64,000 nucleotides of DNA from an uncultured Flavobacteriaceae bacterium. GTDB taxonomy: Bacteria; Bacteroidota; Bacteroidia; Flavobacteriales; Flavobacteriaceae. The first letter of the stretch is position 1; every line of letters begins with the position of its first letter. Under the pieces are notes generated by a model. It did not search any database, was not told where the DNA came from, and saw nothing but the letters and a program-made list of their open reading frames with translations. The stretch spans positions 59,044 through 123,043 of the forward strand of contig CANMSB010000011.1 in assembly GCA_947500445.1 (NCBI GenBank). Reading direction: 5' to 3'. Below are positions 46,665 to 54,150 of the stretch, one piece after another. The translations under genes and the position numbers were made by a program.

Positions 46665-48206
46665 ATGAAAAGTATAAAATATATCGTATTGTGCATGTTT
46701 TTCCTGGCATCATCCTGTAAACAGGACGATATGGAAGAGCTATCGGCCACCAAATATACGTTCGAGGGCCCGAACAATAAACGTTACGAAGCCGGTTTTG
46801 GCTATACCCCCGCTACCGATCAGGTATACCGGCCCGCATTCGAAGATGTTCGCATAAAAGAGGACTACAATTTTTCCCAAGCGGCCGTAAAGGCATCTAT
46901 CGAGGTTATAAAGACCGAGGAGGACATTGAAAGCTATGTTCGAAAAACGATCAAAAAAAGTGGTTCTTTTTTAGGGGTCATTAAATTTTCCAAAACGGTA
47001 TCGGACCTTAAAAAAATCATACGTACCAAAAGCAACCGGGTAAACGTTATCGCCAGGGTAGAGTACAACGATTTCCGGTCCTCCGTAGTGAACCCTACGG
47101 GTCTCGACTATAACGATAGGGCCAAAGATTTGTTGGACAACAACGACTTTGCCGGTTTTTTTCGAAGGTACGGCACCTCATTTGTAAACAAACAAGTTTT
47201 TGGCGGAGAGATCTATTATGTGTACTCCTACGAAAGCAAGTTGATCAACGAGCAGACCAAGAGCAAATACAATAGAATGGTCTCCGGAAAATTACAGCGT
47301 ATTTTTAAGCTTCCCAGAACCTACGGTTTTTCCAAGGCAGATGAGGTAATCCTTTCCAATACAAAGGAGATTTTGAAGTCGGCGACCAACATCGGTGGTT
47401 TTGCTCCCAAATTTGTTCGGAACGTAAATGAATTCAATGCCGAGATACGAAGGAGCCGAAATTACCTGAACAGTCGTAAAAAACAGGCCGCGGGACTCTA
47501 CCAAGAGTTATTGCCGTATCAATACCCCGGCAAGAACGCCAGATTGATCAAGGAGTTCAACAACCAAAAAACGTGTTTCAAGCGTGTAGAGGAATGGTCC
47601 ATTTTAAGGGCAGAGGTGGCAAACGTGCAGCTCACCGATCCTATGAGTAGTTTTTTTCCGGACCGATATCAAAGGGCCATTTCTTACGTAGAGAATGTTT
47701 TGGCCAATGCCAGGAATTGCGCCTCCACACCGGCGTTACGAACCCTTCAAAGTATTATCGATGAATACGGATTACGCGCTCAGGACAACTTCCGGGTTAA
47801 GCTGGGCGGTGAGATCAATCCCAATGTTTGGGCCGATAGGGGGCGGGTGTACACCCATGGAAGGGTCTATGGCGATGGTGAAGTGTTGGAACTTGTAAAC
47901 CTTGGCAACGGACGGGTACAATTCAATTTCAAACCGGAAGGGGACAGTAGGTATTTTGGTCCAAGAAAAGGAAACGAATCGGTTTACGGAGGCCATGGAA
48001 ACGATGATAGACGCACCTACTTTTGGTTGGAGCATTTGGATGGCGACCGTTTTCTGGTACGTAACGAATATCGCAATCGCTATCTTCGACCGCCAATTTA
48101 CAGCTATTTTGAAAACCGGATCAACGGGTATGGTTTGACCACCAATCATTATTGGTCCGTCAATGCTGGACAGGGAGAAGCTATTGTCCGTATCGTTAGA
48201 CAGTAG
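46665..48206 (+). CDS. MACPF-like lipoprotein, paralogue 4, with C-terminal beta-trefoil-like domain
   Basis: 513 residues. SPII signal ends FLASSC, then KQDD. YEAGFGYTPATDQVY opens the domain. FFRRYGTSFVNKQVFGGEIY (Tyr169, Gly180-Gly181) is the best match in the array to the MACPF signature YGTHF-x6-GG. TNIGGFAPKFV and the Cys-pair unit (KTCFKRVEEWSILRAEV, ANARNCAST) follow. Residues about 350-513 are unique to this copy: beta-rich, with YFGPRKGN, YFWLEHLDGDRFLVRN and YRNRYLRPP, resembling fascin- or ricin-type beta-trefoils and so a likely receptor- or glycan-binding tail. It shares a transcript with paralogue 3 and ends at a strong terminator. In MACPF toxins such C-terminal domains choose the target membrane. 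Confidence 0.75.
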   Translation: MKSIKYIVLCMFFLASSCKQDDMEELSATKYTFEGPNNKRYEAGFGYTPATDQVYRPAFEDVRIKEDYNFSQAAVKASIEVIKTEEDIESYVRKTIKKSGSFLGVIKFSKTVSDLKKIIRTKSNRVNVIARVEYNDFRSSVVNPTGLDYNDRAKDLLDNNDFAGFFRRYGTSFVNKQVFGGEIYYVYSYESKLINEQTKSKYNRMVSGKLQRIFKLPRTYGFSKADEVILSNTKEILKSATNIGGFAPKFVRNVNEFNAEIRRSRNYLNSRKKQAAGLYQELLPYQYPGKNARLIKEFNNQKTCFKRVEEWSILRAEVANVQLTDPMSSFFPDRYQRAISYVENVLANARNCASTPALRTLQSIIDEYGLRAQDNFRVKLGGEINPNVWADRGRVYTHGRVYGDGEVLELVNLGNGRVQFNFKPEGDSRYFGPRKGNESVYGGHGNDDRRTYFWLEHLDGDRFLVRNEYRNRYLRPPIYSYFENRINGYGLTTNHYWSVNAGQGEAIVRIVRQ

Positions 48207-48230
48207 ATATAACCTTCAAAATAGTACTTC

Positions 48231-48259
48231 AAACAGGCCTTACCGGGCCTGTTTTTTTG
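48231..48259 (+). terminator. Rho-independent terminator after MACPF paralogue 4
   Basis: AAACAGGCC pairs with GGCCTGTTT around TTACCG and is followed by further T residues, 24 bp after the stop. Confidence 0.9.
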
Positions 48260-48464
48260 TTAATTATTTCTTAATTAATGTCAATTTTTCTAAATGAACG
48301 GCCTTTTTCACCAAAAGTAACTGTCCATAGCACCCTACCTTTATGTAAAGGAATTCTTATGAACGGCGTTGTTGGTTACTATTGAAAACCTTTGTACAGT
48401 GCCGTTCCCATAGGCTGGCCGCCTCCTATCCATTAAAAAAGTTTAACTATTAAAAAATCAAATC

Positions 48465-49421
48465 ATGAATACAGTAAAAAAGTATTACGTAGCCCTGCTA
48501 TGCATCTTATTTTTGGCCGCATGCTCCAAAAATGAAACGGATGATCTGGTGATCGACAATAGTATCGAACTGAACGATCTTGGTCTGGAAAGTGTGGAAA
48601 AGGAAGACTTGCCGGCAAAGGTAGCCGAGCAACTCCGGTTGTCGAACGAAAGTTTCGATACGTACTTGGACGGATCGTTGCAGTTTGTATCACATAAGGT
48701 ATTGGGGCGGGCAACAGCGGATGAATCGTTAAAAAATGCTATTGGTATGTCCACCAGGGATGAAAGCATTTTGAGCGTTGGCAACCTTGCCGCTCCGGAA
48801 ACCATAGCCATTGGCACTTTGAAAAAGGTACAGGGCACCTCCGATAAGAACCGGAAGGCGATTGTTGGGGAGATGGCCAGAAGTGCGGTCAAAAAAGGGG
48901 ACCTTGTGTTCGAGCTTAGCTGGAACTACAACGGTCAAATACTCAAGACAGTTGCTTTGGGCAATGAAGATGGTATTACCTGGGACAATATGTTGTTCGG
49001 AATGGTTATCATCGAGGAAGCCCAAAAATTGAAAAAAGACGGTGCTAAAACTATAGGGGAAACCGGACGCTACACCTCATGGGCAGAGGACGGGTACGAA
49101 TGGATCCTTCGTAATACCTGGAGGCTTCGATTGGGCGAAATGGGCTATCGGATCCGGGTCAATTATGACATCGATACCCGACAGGTATTGACCGCGGATA
49201 TGTCCGACTGGGCAAGGTTGAACTTTGGTACCGCTATATCGGAATCTGAAATTCTTACGGTAGGGCAAACCTATGCCCAGGGAAGATATGCCCTAGGGGT
49301 AGCCACGGCCGGTGGTTCCATTAGTTTTGAGCAATCGGGATTTAAGGTAACTTCCAACTACGGGGGTACCGCCGTAAGAAATGGTTCCCAAACCGTTTTC
49401 GTGCGATCTAGGGGGTATTAG
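48465..49421 (+). CDS. Lipoprotein of unknown function next to the MACPF array
   Basis: 318 residues, SPII signal ending LFLAAC, then SKNETDD. I do not recognise the family. A helical N-terminal third (SIELNDLGLESVEKEDLPAK) precedes a mixed alpha/beta core with WNYNGQILKTVALGNEDG, and a C-terminal glycine-rich beta region (GVATAGGSISFEQSGFKV). It has no MACPF signature and no Cys pair, so it is not a fifth copy. A near-consensus -7 box (TACCTTTA) lies around 48336, which suggests its own promoter. Its position between the array and the degenerate response regulator makes it a candidate immunity, chaperone or accessory protein, but this rests only on location. Confidence 0.6.
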   Translation: MNTVKKYYVALLCILFLAACSKNETDDLVIDNSIELNDLGLESVEKEDLPAKVAEQLRLSNESFDTYLDGSLQFVSHKVLGRATADESLKNAIGMSTRDESILSVGNLAAPETIAIGTLKKVQGTSDKNRKAIVGEMARSAVKKGDLVFELSWNYNGQILKTVALGNEDGITWDNMLFGMVIIEEAQKLKKDGAKTIGETGRYTSWAEDGYEWILRNTWRLRLGEMGYRIRVNYDIDTRQVLTADMSDWARLNFGTAISESEILTVGQTYAQGRYALGVATAGGSISFEQSGFKVTSNYGGTAVRNGSQTVFVRSRGY

Positions 49422-49455
49422 AAAACCTTAAAAGTATTGAAGCAGTTGTATTTGG

Positions 49456-49491
49456 AAAAGCAGGGTAACGAGTTACCCTGCTTCTCTTTTT
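49456..49491. terminator. Bidirectional terminator between convergent lipoprotein and regulator genes
   Basis: AAGCAGGGTAA pairs with TTACCCTGCTT around CGAG, followed by CTCTTTTTT on the plus strand. The stop codon of the minus-strand regulator lies inside the stem (49473-49475). Confidence 0.85.
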
Positions 49492-50237
49492 TGTAGCCGG
49501 GAAGCACTTCTATATTTTCGGGGCGTCATGCCCACATAACGCAAAAAATTGGCGCTAAAATTACTGTGGCTTTGGAAACCCAGATCGTACGCTATATCCA
49601 CAATAGGAATATCCGTTGCCAGCAATTGTTTTTTTGCCCTATCGATCTTGGATTTCATCACAAACCGATAGGGTGTTACCCCGAGCGCCTTCTTAAAATT
49701 CGTGATGTAATGCTCTTCTTTCCAACCGGCGATCGCCGCCAAGTCGCCAACGGTTATCTTATCCTGTAAATTGTCCTGGATGTAAGCAATGGTATCCTTG
49801 ATTTTAACGGGAATTCCATTAGGGACGGTATGCTCCAAACGACGCGTGCCGCTTTCACCATTATGGATCAAAATGGTCGCTACGGTAGTGATAATATCGA
49901 TCGACTTTAAGGGACGTACCAAATACCCCTTGGGGCGTGTTTTTATGGCCCTTTCAAAACTACGTTTGTCACCGTTAACAGTGATATATACAAATGGCGT
50001 TTTCTTTGCTTTCGAAAGTGCCGCGCCCAAATCCAACCCTTTTTCCCCCAACTCAAAGTCGACGTGGATCAGAACAAGGTCCGGTGCTTCTTCTTCAATA
50101 ATCGCCATGGCGTTTTCGGGCCGCTCTTCAAGGGTAGGCGTATGATACCCTTCCTTTCCCAAAAGTGACCCGATTTCCTCTAAAAAAGACGGGGAATCGC
50201 CCAACACAAGTATCTTTTCCTTTTTCAGGTCACCCAT
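49473..50237 (-). CDS. Degenerate-receiver AraC-type regulator
   Basis: 254 residues with the same layout as the regulator at 41611: receiver (about 8-118) then AraC HTH (about 150-250; VDIAYDLGFQSHSNFSANF). The receiver has lost its chemistry. The phosphoacceptor is His58 (LVLIHVDF against LVLIDICL), the conserved Lys is Arg108 (YLVRPL), and the acidic pair is reduced to GDS. It probably works without phosphorylation, as an inhibitor, a dimer partner of the intact regulator, or a ligand-controlled protein. It faces the MACPF/lipoprotein array from the opposite strand. No kinase gene is adjacent. Confidence 0.88.
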   Translation of the reverse strand: MGDLKKEKILVLGDSPSFLEEIGSLLGKEGYHTPTLEERPENAMAIIEEEAPDLVLIHVDFELGEKGLDLGAALSKAKKTPFVYITVNGDKRSFERAIKTRPKGYLVRPLKSIDIITTVATILIHNGESGTRRLEHTVPNGIPVKIKDTIAYIQDNLQDKITVGDLAAIAGWKEEHYITNFKKALGVTPYRFVMKSKIDRAKKQLLATDIPIVDIAYDLGFQSHSNFSANFLRYVGMTPRKYRSASRLQKREAG

Positions 50238-50596
50238 AGAAATTTCTTTTCCAAAAGATACCTTTAAGCTCTTGGTTCGTTCTTTTTATTTGCGAATGGA
50301 AAGATAATTTCGGTACATCCAAAAGTCGGTATCGAAAAATTACGGCACCTCCATATCACGGAAAACCAATCGGTCCAATTGACCGTTGCCCAAAAAAAGA
50401 AATTGCCGTATCCTTACTTGAATAACCAATTTTTCCAGAAAAATTATATGACCCATCGACAACGGACGGCAGTTTTGAAATGAAAACATGCGTCATCAAA
50501 AATGGTCCCCAGAAAACCATTTGTTTGTGTTCAAGTGTACCCAAACCTACTTCGGCATCATTTTTTAATCCTATTTTTAGACATTCGGACATTCCT
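50238..50596. other. Divergent intergenic region
   Basis: About 360 bp between the degenerate regulator and the next AraC regulator. An in-frame extension of the latter back to 50480 lacks a signal and is not favoured. No repeats or clear promoters were recognised. Confidence 0.45.
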
Positions 50597-51715
50597 ATGC
50601 AATCCTACAGCTTTACAGATCTGATCCTTTTTCTAGGGGTAAGTCAAGGTGTTTTTTTGTCGCTTTCGCTACGCCTTTTGCACAATAGAAACAAGCCAGC
50701 GAACAAAATGCTTTCCATCCTTTTGCTCATTGCGGCACTGATGCTGTTCGCAAGGATGTCGGCATTTCGGATACCAGAGGATTGGGTGTGGCGTTTTGGC
50801 ATCTTGATCGATACCGTTATTTTCCTTTTTGGTCCCTTTACATATACCTACGTCCGTCGCTTACTATATCGGGAAAGTCCGGATTTTCATTTAAAATGGT
50901 GGCACTATATGCCCGCTTGCCTTCATCTGCTGTATTATTTTGCGACACTGACCGTTCCGTTGGCCGAATTCAATACGCTATACTTTTCGGGAAAATTATA
51001 TCTGATGTTCTTTATTGTTGAGGGGTCCGGGCTGATATCCTTTATTTTTTACTGGATCAAGACCATATTGTTGGTCCGGCGCTATAGGGGCGAAGCACCC
51101 GATCAGCTCTCGTATAACCAGGCCATCCTTCGTTTTGTCCTATTTTTACTGCTTCCCCTAGGGATTTTTATGCTGCTATGGGGCATTAGTTTTACCACTA
51201 CCAATTTCCTTGGAAAACCGTTCCCTTATGCCGATTACGTTACCATGTGGGTGTCGACACCGGCATTTATTTATGTTGTCGGTTTTTTTAGTTTGCGCCA
51301 ACCGGAAATTTTTAGGATCCCTTTGCCAAAATCCCCAACATCCAAAAAAGACCGTTTGAAACCCGAACAGATCCAGAAATTGCAAAAAAGGTTGCAATAT
51401 TATATTTCCGAAGAAAAGGTATTTCTTATGCCGGAACTTACTCTGAAGGAGCTGGCCGAAAAAATGAATACCTCCAGCAACAACCTGTCCTGGCTTTTAA
51501 ACCAAGTATACCAAGCCTCTTTCTACGATTACATCAACCGGCACCGCATCGCTGCCTTTTTAAACAAGATCGATCGGAAAGAACACTTACAGCACACGTT
51601 GTTGGCCCTGGCGATGGATGTTGGTTTCAACTCGAAATCTACTTTTAACAAAGCCTTTAAAAACGAAAAAGGAACCACCCCTAGCGCCTACATAAAAAGC
51701 CTGAACGTAGCATAG
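50597..51715 (+). CDS. Membrane-anchored AraC-family transcriptional regulator
   Basis: The ATG at 50597 (MQSYSFTDLILFLGVSQGVF) is preferred because it starts directly at the first membrane helix. 372 residues: seven hydrophobic helices (to about 235), a linker with SPTSKKDRLKPEQ, then the AraC double HTH (about 270-372) with ELTLKELAEKMNTSSNNLSW and LALAMDVGFNSKSTFNKAF. Third protein of this design in the window. It precedes a propeller lipoprotein gene by 81 bp on the same strand and may regulate it. Confidence 0.87.
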   Translation: MQSYSFTDLILFLGVSQGVFLSLSLRLLHNRNKPANKMLSILLLIAALMLFARMSAFRIPEDWVWRFGILIDTVIFLFGPFTYTYVRRLLYRESPDFHLKWWHYMPACLHLLYYFATLTVPLAEFNTLYFSGKLYLMFFIVEGSGLISFIFYWIKTILLVRRYRGEAPDQLSYNQAILRFVLFLLLPLGIFMLLWGISFTTTNFLGKPFPYADYVTMWVSTPAFIYVVGFFSLRQPEIFRIPLPKSPTSKKDRLKPEQIQKLQKRLQYYISEEKVFLMPELTLKELAEKMNTSSNNLSWLLNQVYQASFYDYINRHRIAAFLNKIDRKEHLQHTLLALAMDVGFNSKSTFNKAFKNEKGTTPSAYIKSLNVA

Positions 51716-51796
51716 ATCGGTGTGAATGTACCCATGGAGCCGATACCCGCGGATCTGGAACATAGTTTTACCATTGAAACTTTAAAACGTAAAACA

Positions 51797-52732
51797 ATGA
51801 AAAAACGACGCTCCTTTTCTACAATTACATTCGCGTTTGCCTGTTGTGGCATGCTTTTGCTGAACTCCTGTATCAAGGACTACATCGGTGGCGGTAAAAA
51901 AAACCCCAAGGTAAGCACCCTCATCGGATCTGATTTTCCTGCCAACGATGGGTTACATGTAGGCCCGTACGGAACACTTTTCGCCTCTAATTTTGGTGTA
52001 TTCGACCCCGAGCTGAACAAATATAACGGTACTACGGTATTCGAAGTAACCAAACGTGGTATAAGGGCAAGGGCCGAAGGTTTTGAAGCGCCCATGGGAA
52101 GTGTACTCGACCGACAAGGAAACCTATACTTTAATACGGAAAACAACAACGACGCCGTATCGGGGGTGTTGGTAAAGGTAGCACCTGACGGCACTTCGGA
52201 GACCGTAGGCGAAATAGCGGGTTGGCCTTCCGGCTTGGCCATTGATGACGATAATGTCCTTTATGTGGCCAACTTTTTTGCCCCGACCTTGCACAAAGTA
52301 CTGCCCGATGGCACCCTATCGGTGCTCGCTACCGATGATCGGTTATTTGGATGTGTAGGCATCGATATTGACGATGAAGGCAATATTATTACCGCCAATT
52401 TTTTTACCGCCGACATTTTAAAAGTAACCCCTGATGGCACCGTATCCCTGATCGCGACCATTCCGAACGTTACCCAAGGCTTTGCCATCGGATACATGAC
52501 CATTTTTGAGGGAGCGGTTTACGCCACGGGCATTAGCGAAAATGTAATCTATAAAGTCGCTTTTGATGGAAGTACCGAAATTTTTGCCGGAACCGGGGAA
52601 AATGGTAGTACCGATGGTAAACTATTGGAAGCTACCTTCTCGCAGCCCAATGGCATTGCCGCTGACGAACGAAAGCGCATCTTGTACATCTCGCAGTTCG
52701 GGGAAGCCGGCCTTCGTGCCATTAAATTCTAA
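51797..52732 (+). CDS. NHL/SMP-30-type beta-propeller lipoprotein
   Basis: Start at 51797 (MKKRRSFSTITFAFACCGMLL) gives an SPII signal ending LLLNSC; the frame extends upstream to 51722 without a signal. The mature protein of about 290 residues consists of NHL-like blades, each with a V.PDGT..-type turn (VAPDGTSETVG, VLPDGTLSVLA, VTPDGTVSLIA) and GLAIDDDNVLYVANF, GIDIDDEGNIITANF repeats. This is the six-bladed fold of lactonases (SMP-30, gluconolactonase) and of NHL binding proteins. The metal ligands of SMP-30 were not confirmed, so a binding role is as likely as lactonase. A terminator follows. Confidence 0.78.
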   Translation: MKKRRSFSTITFAFACCGMLLLNSCIKDYIGGGKKNPKVSTLIGSDFPANDGLHVGPYGTLFASNFGVFDPELNKYNGTTVFEVTKRGIRARAEGFEAPMGSVLDRQGNLYFNTENNNDAVSGVLVKVAPDGTSETVGEIAGWPSGLAIDDDNVLYVANFFAPTLHKVLPDGTLSVLATDDRLFGCVGIDIDDEGNIITANFFTADILKVTPDGTVSLIATIPNVTQGFAIGYMTIFEGAVYATGISENVIYKVAFDGSTEIFAGTGENGSTDGKLLEATFSQPNGIAADERKRILYISQFGEAGLRAIKF

Positions 52733-52798
52733 GCACTTCAACCTGAAGTGTATTAAATCGTTGTCATTGCTATCGATAATGCAGTAAAAACTGATTTT

Positions 52799-52844
52799 AA
52801 ACCCGTCGCTTCCCATACGTTCAAAAGGGATCTGACGGGTTTTT
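52799..52844 (+). terminator. Rho-independent terminator after the NHL propeller gene
   Basis: AAACCCGTC pairs with GACGGGTTT, with an inner TCCC/GGGA pair in the loop, followed by TT and a T-rich stretch. It lies between convergent genes. Confidence 0.78.
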
Positions 52845-52888
52845 ATCTTTTTTGGGCAAGATTATAAAGCGCCTCCCTTATGATGTAG

Positions 52889-53785
52889 TTATTTCTTTTG
52901 CTCAACTTGTTCAAATATTCGTGTACTTACCCAATAAATATCCTGATTTCCAGTGTAAAAAAAATAAGCCCCATCCGGGGTTACCCAAGGACAGAGTTCG
53001 TGGCTGTCGGTGCTTATTGGTTTTTTTAAATGTCGGGCAATGCCCCATTTCCCGTTGGGTTCCTTTGTGCTGATATACAGGTCTCCGCTGCCAAGACCTT
53101 GGGGCCTGCGGGAACAAAAAATTAGATAGGCTTCATCGGGGGCGACAAAAACATCCGCCTCATAAAACTTGGTATTGATGGCGTCGCTTAGCCGCACGGG
53201 TTCTTGATATTCGCCGTTGATGCTTTTGGCTGCGTAAATGTCAAAATTGTTGTCATTCCCTTCCCCTGCAGCTTTATTCGAAGAAAAATATAGGGTTCCA
53301 TTTGCGGTAAAAGAAATATAGTACTCGTCTTTTTCCGAGTTGATTTTAGCGCCGGCGTTTATAGGGTCGGACCAACCACTTCCGGTTTTTTCCGAATACC
53401 AAATATCATAGTCGCCCGGTGTTTCCCCGGTCTTTGGTGTATCGGAGATGTAGTACAGTCGATTTTCGTCCGGTGAGAGCATTGGGTCATTAAAACTATA
53501 AACAGCATGCCCAATGACGGTCTTTGGTGTCGTCCAAGATCCTTTTTGCCATTGCGAGTACCGTATTTCCGCTTTTCCCCCATCGTTTACTGCAAAATAA
53601 AATGTGGAACCGTCCGCGGAAAAGACGGAGCCGAACTCCGATCGCGATGCTTTTGAAATAATCCCTTTAGCAAAAATTTTTGGAACCGTATCCGGCACCG
53701 TTTCGCCCAGGTATAAATGGTTTTCTTGCGCTGAGAGCAAGCCGCCATACAGGCATATCATTAAGGGCATCAACTTTTTCATCAT
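52889..53785 (-). CDS. Secreted PD40/TolB-like beta-propeller protein
   Basis: 298 residues with a signal peptide (MICLYGGLLSAQ). Repeated PD40/WD40-like motifs mark the blades: EFGSVFSADGSTFYFAV, DPMLSPDENRLYYISD, EYYISFTANGTLYFSSN, ADVFVAPDEAYLIFCS, ELCPWVTPDGAYFFYT. Such proteins are periplasmic scaffolds or sensors, often found beside type IX or OmpA-like proteins in this phylum. There is no enzymatic motif. Divergent from the hybrid sensor kinase at 54151 across 365 bp. Confidence 0.8.
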   Translation of the reverse strand: MMKKLMPLMICLYGGLLSAQENHLYLGETVPDTVPKIFAKGIISKASRSEFGSVFSADGSTFYFAVNDGGKAEIRYSQWQKGSWTTPKTVIGHAVYSFNDPMLSPDENRLYYISDTPKTGETPGDYDIWYSEKTGSGWSDPINAGAKINSEKDEYYISFTANGTLYFSSNKAAGEGNDNNFDIYAAKSINGEYQEPVRLSDAINTKFYEADVFVAPDEAYLIFCSRRPQGLGSGDLYISTKEPNGKWGIARHLKKPISTDSHELCPWVTPDGAYFFYTGNQDIYWVSTRIFEQVEQKK

Positions 53786-54150
53786 ATCATTTTAGTTATT
53801 GAAAACGCGCGTAGCCTATTAAAAAATGGAATGCCGGTCAGCTGCTACCACTACACTGACCCGTTAAACCTTACAACATAGACCAAAAAAAATACGATTC
53901 GTTACAGTTCAATCAAATTTTAAACTTTCGTATCAACGTAAAGGTCGGTCATTTTTGGCATGTACGAAGGTTTTCGGGTTTCCCTGCTCAAAAGTAACCG
54001 TTCGGTAGGTGCAGTGCTCGGGACTGCCGAAGGGTGAAAATTAAAAAAGGACGATACGCTCCGAATTTTTAGCCCATTGAAAATGCTTAAATGCGTTCAA
54101 AATATTATTTTGTAGCCGGAAACGTTTGAAATCGAAAAAGGAAAGGGAAT
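53786..54150. other. Divergent promoter region, no gene seen
   Basis: 365 bp between the PD40 protein and the hybrid kinase. AT-rich near 53880-53930. No exact promoter consensus, hairpin or small gene was recognised. Confidence 0.45.

Noticed and set aside
48465..49421. Fifth MACPF paralogue
   Set aside because: No YG..F-x6-GG signature, no GFAP block and no C-terminal cysteine pair.
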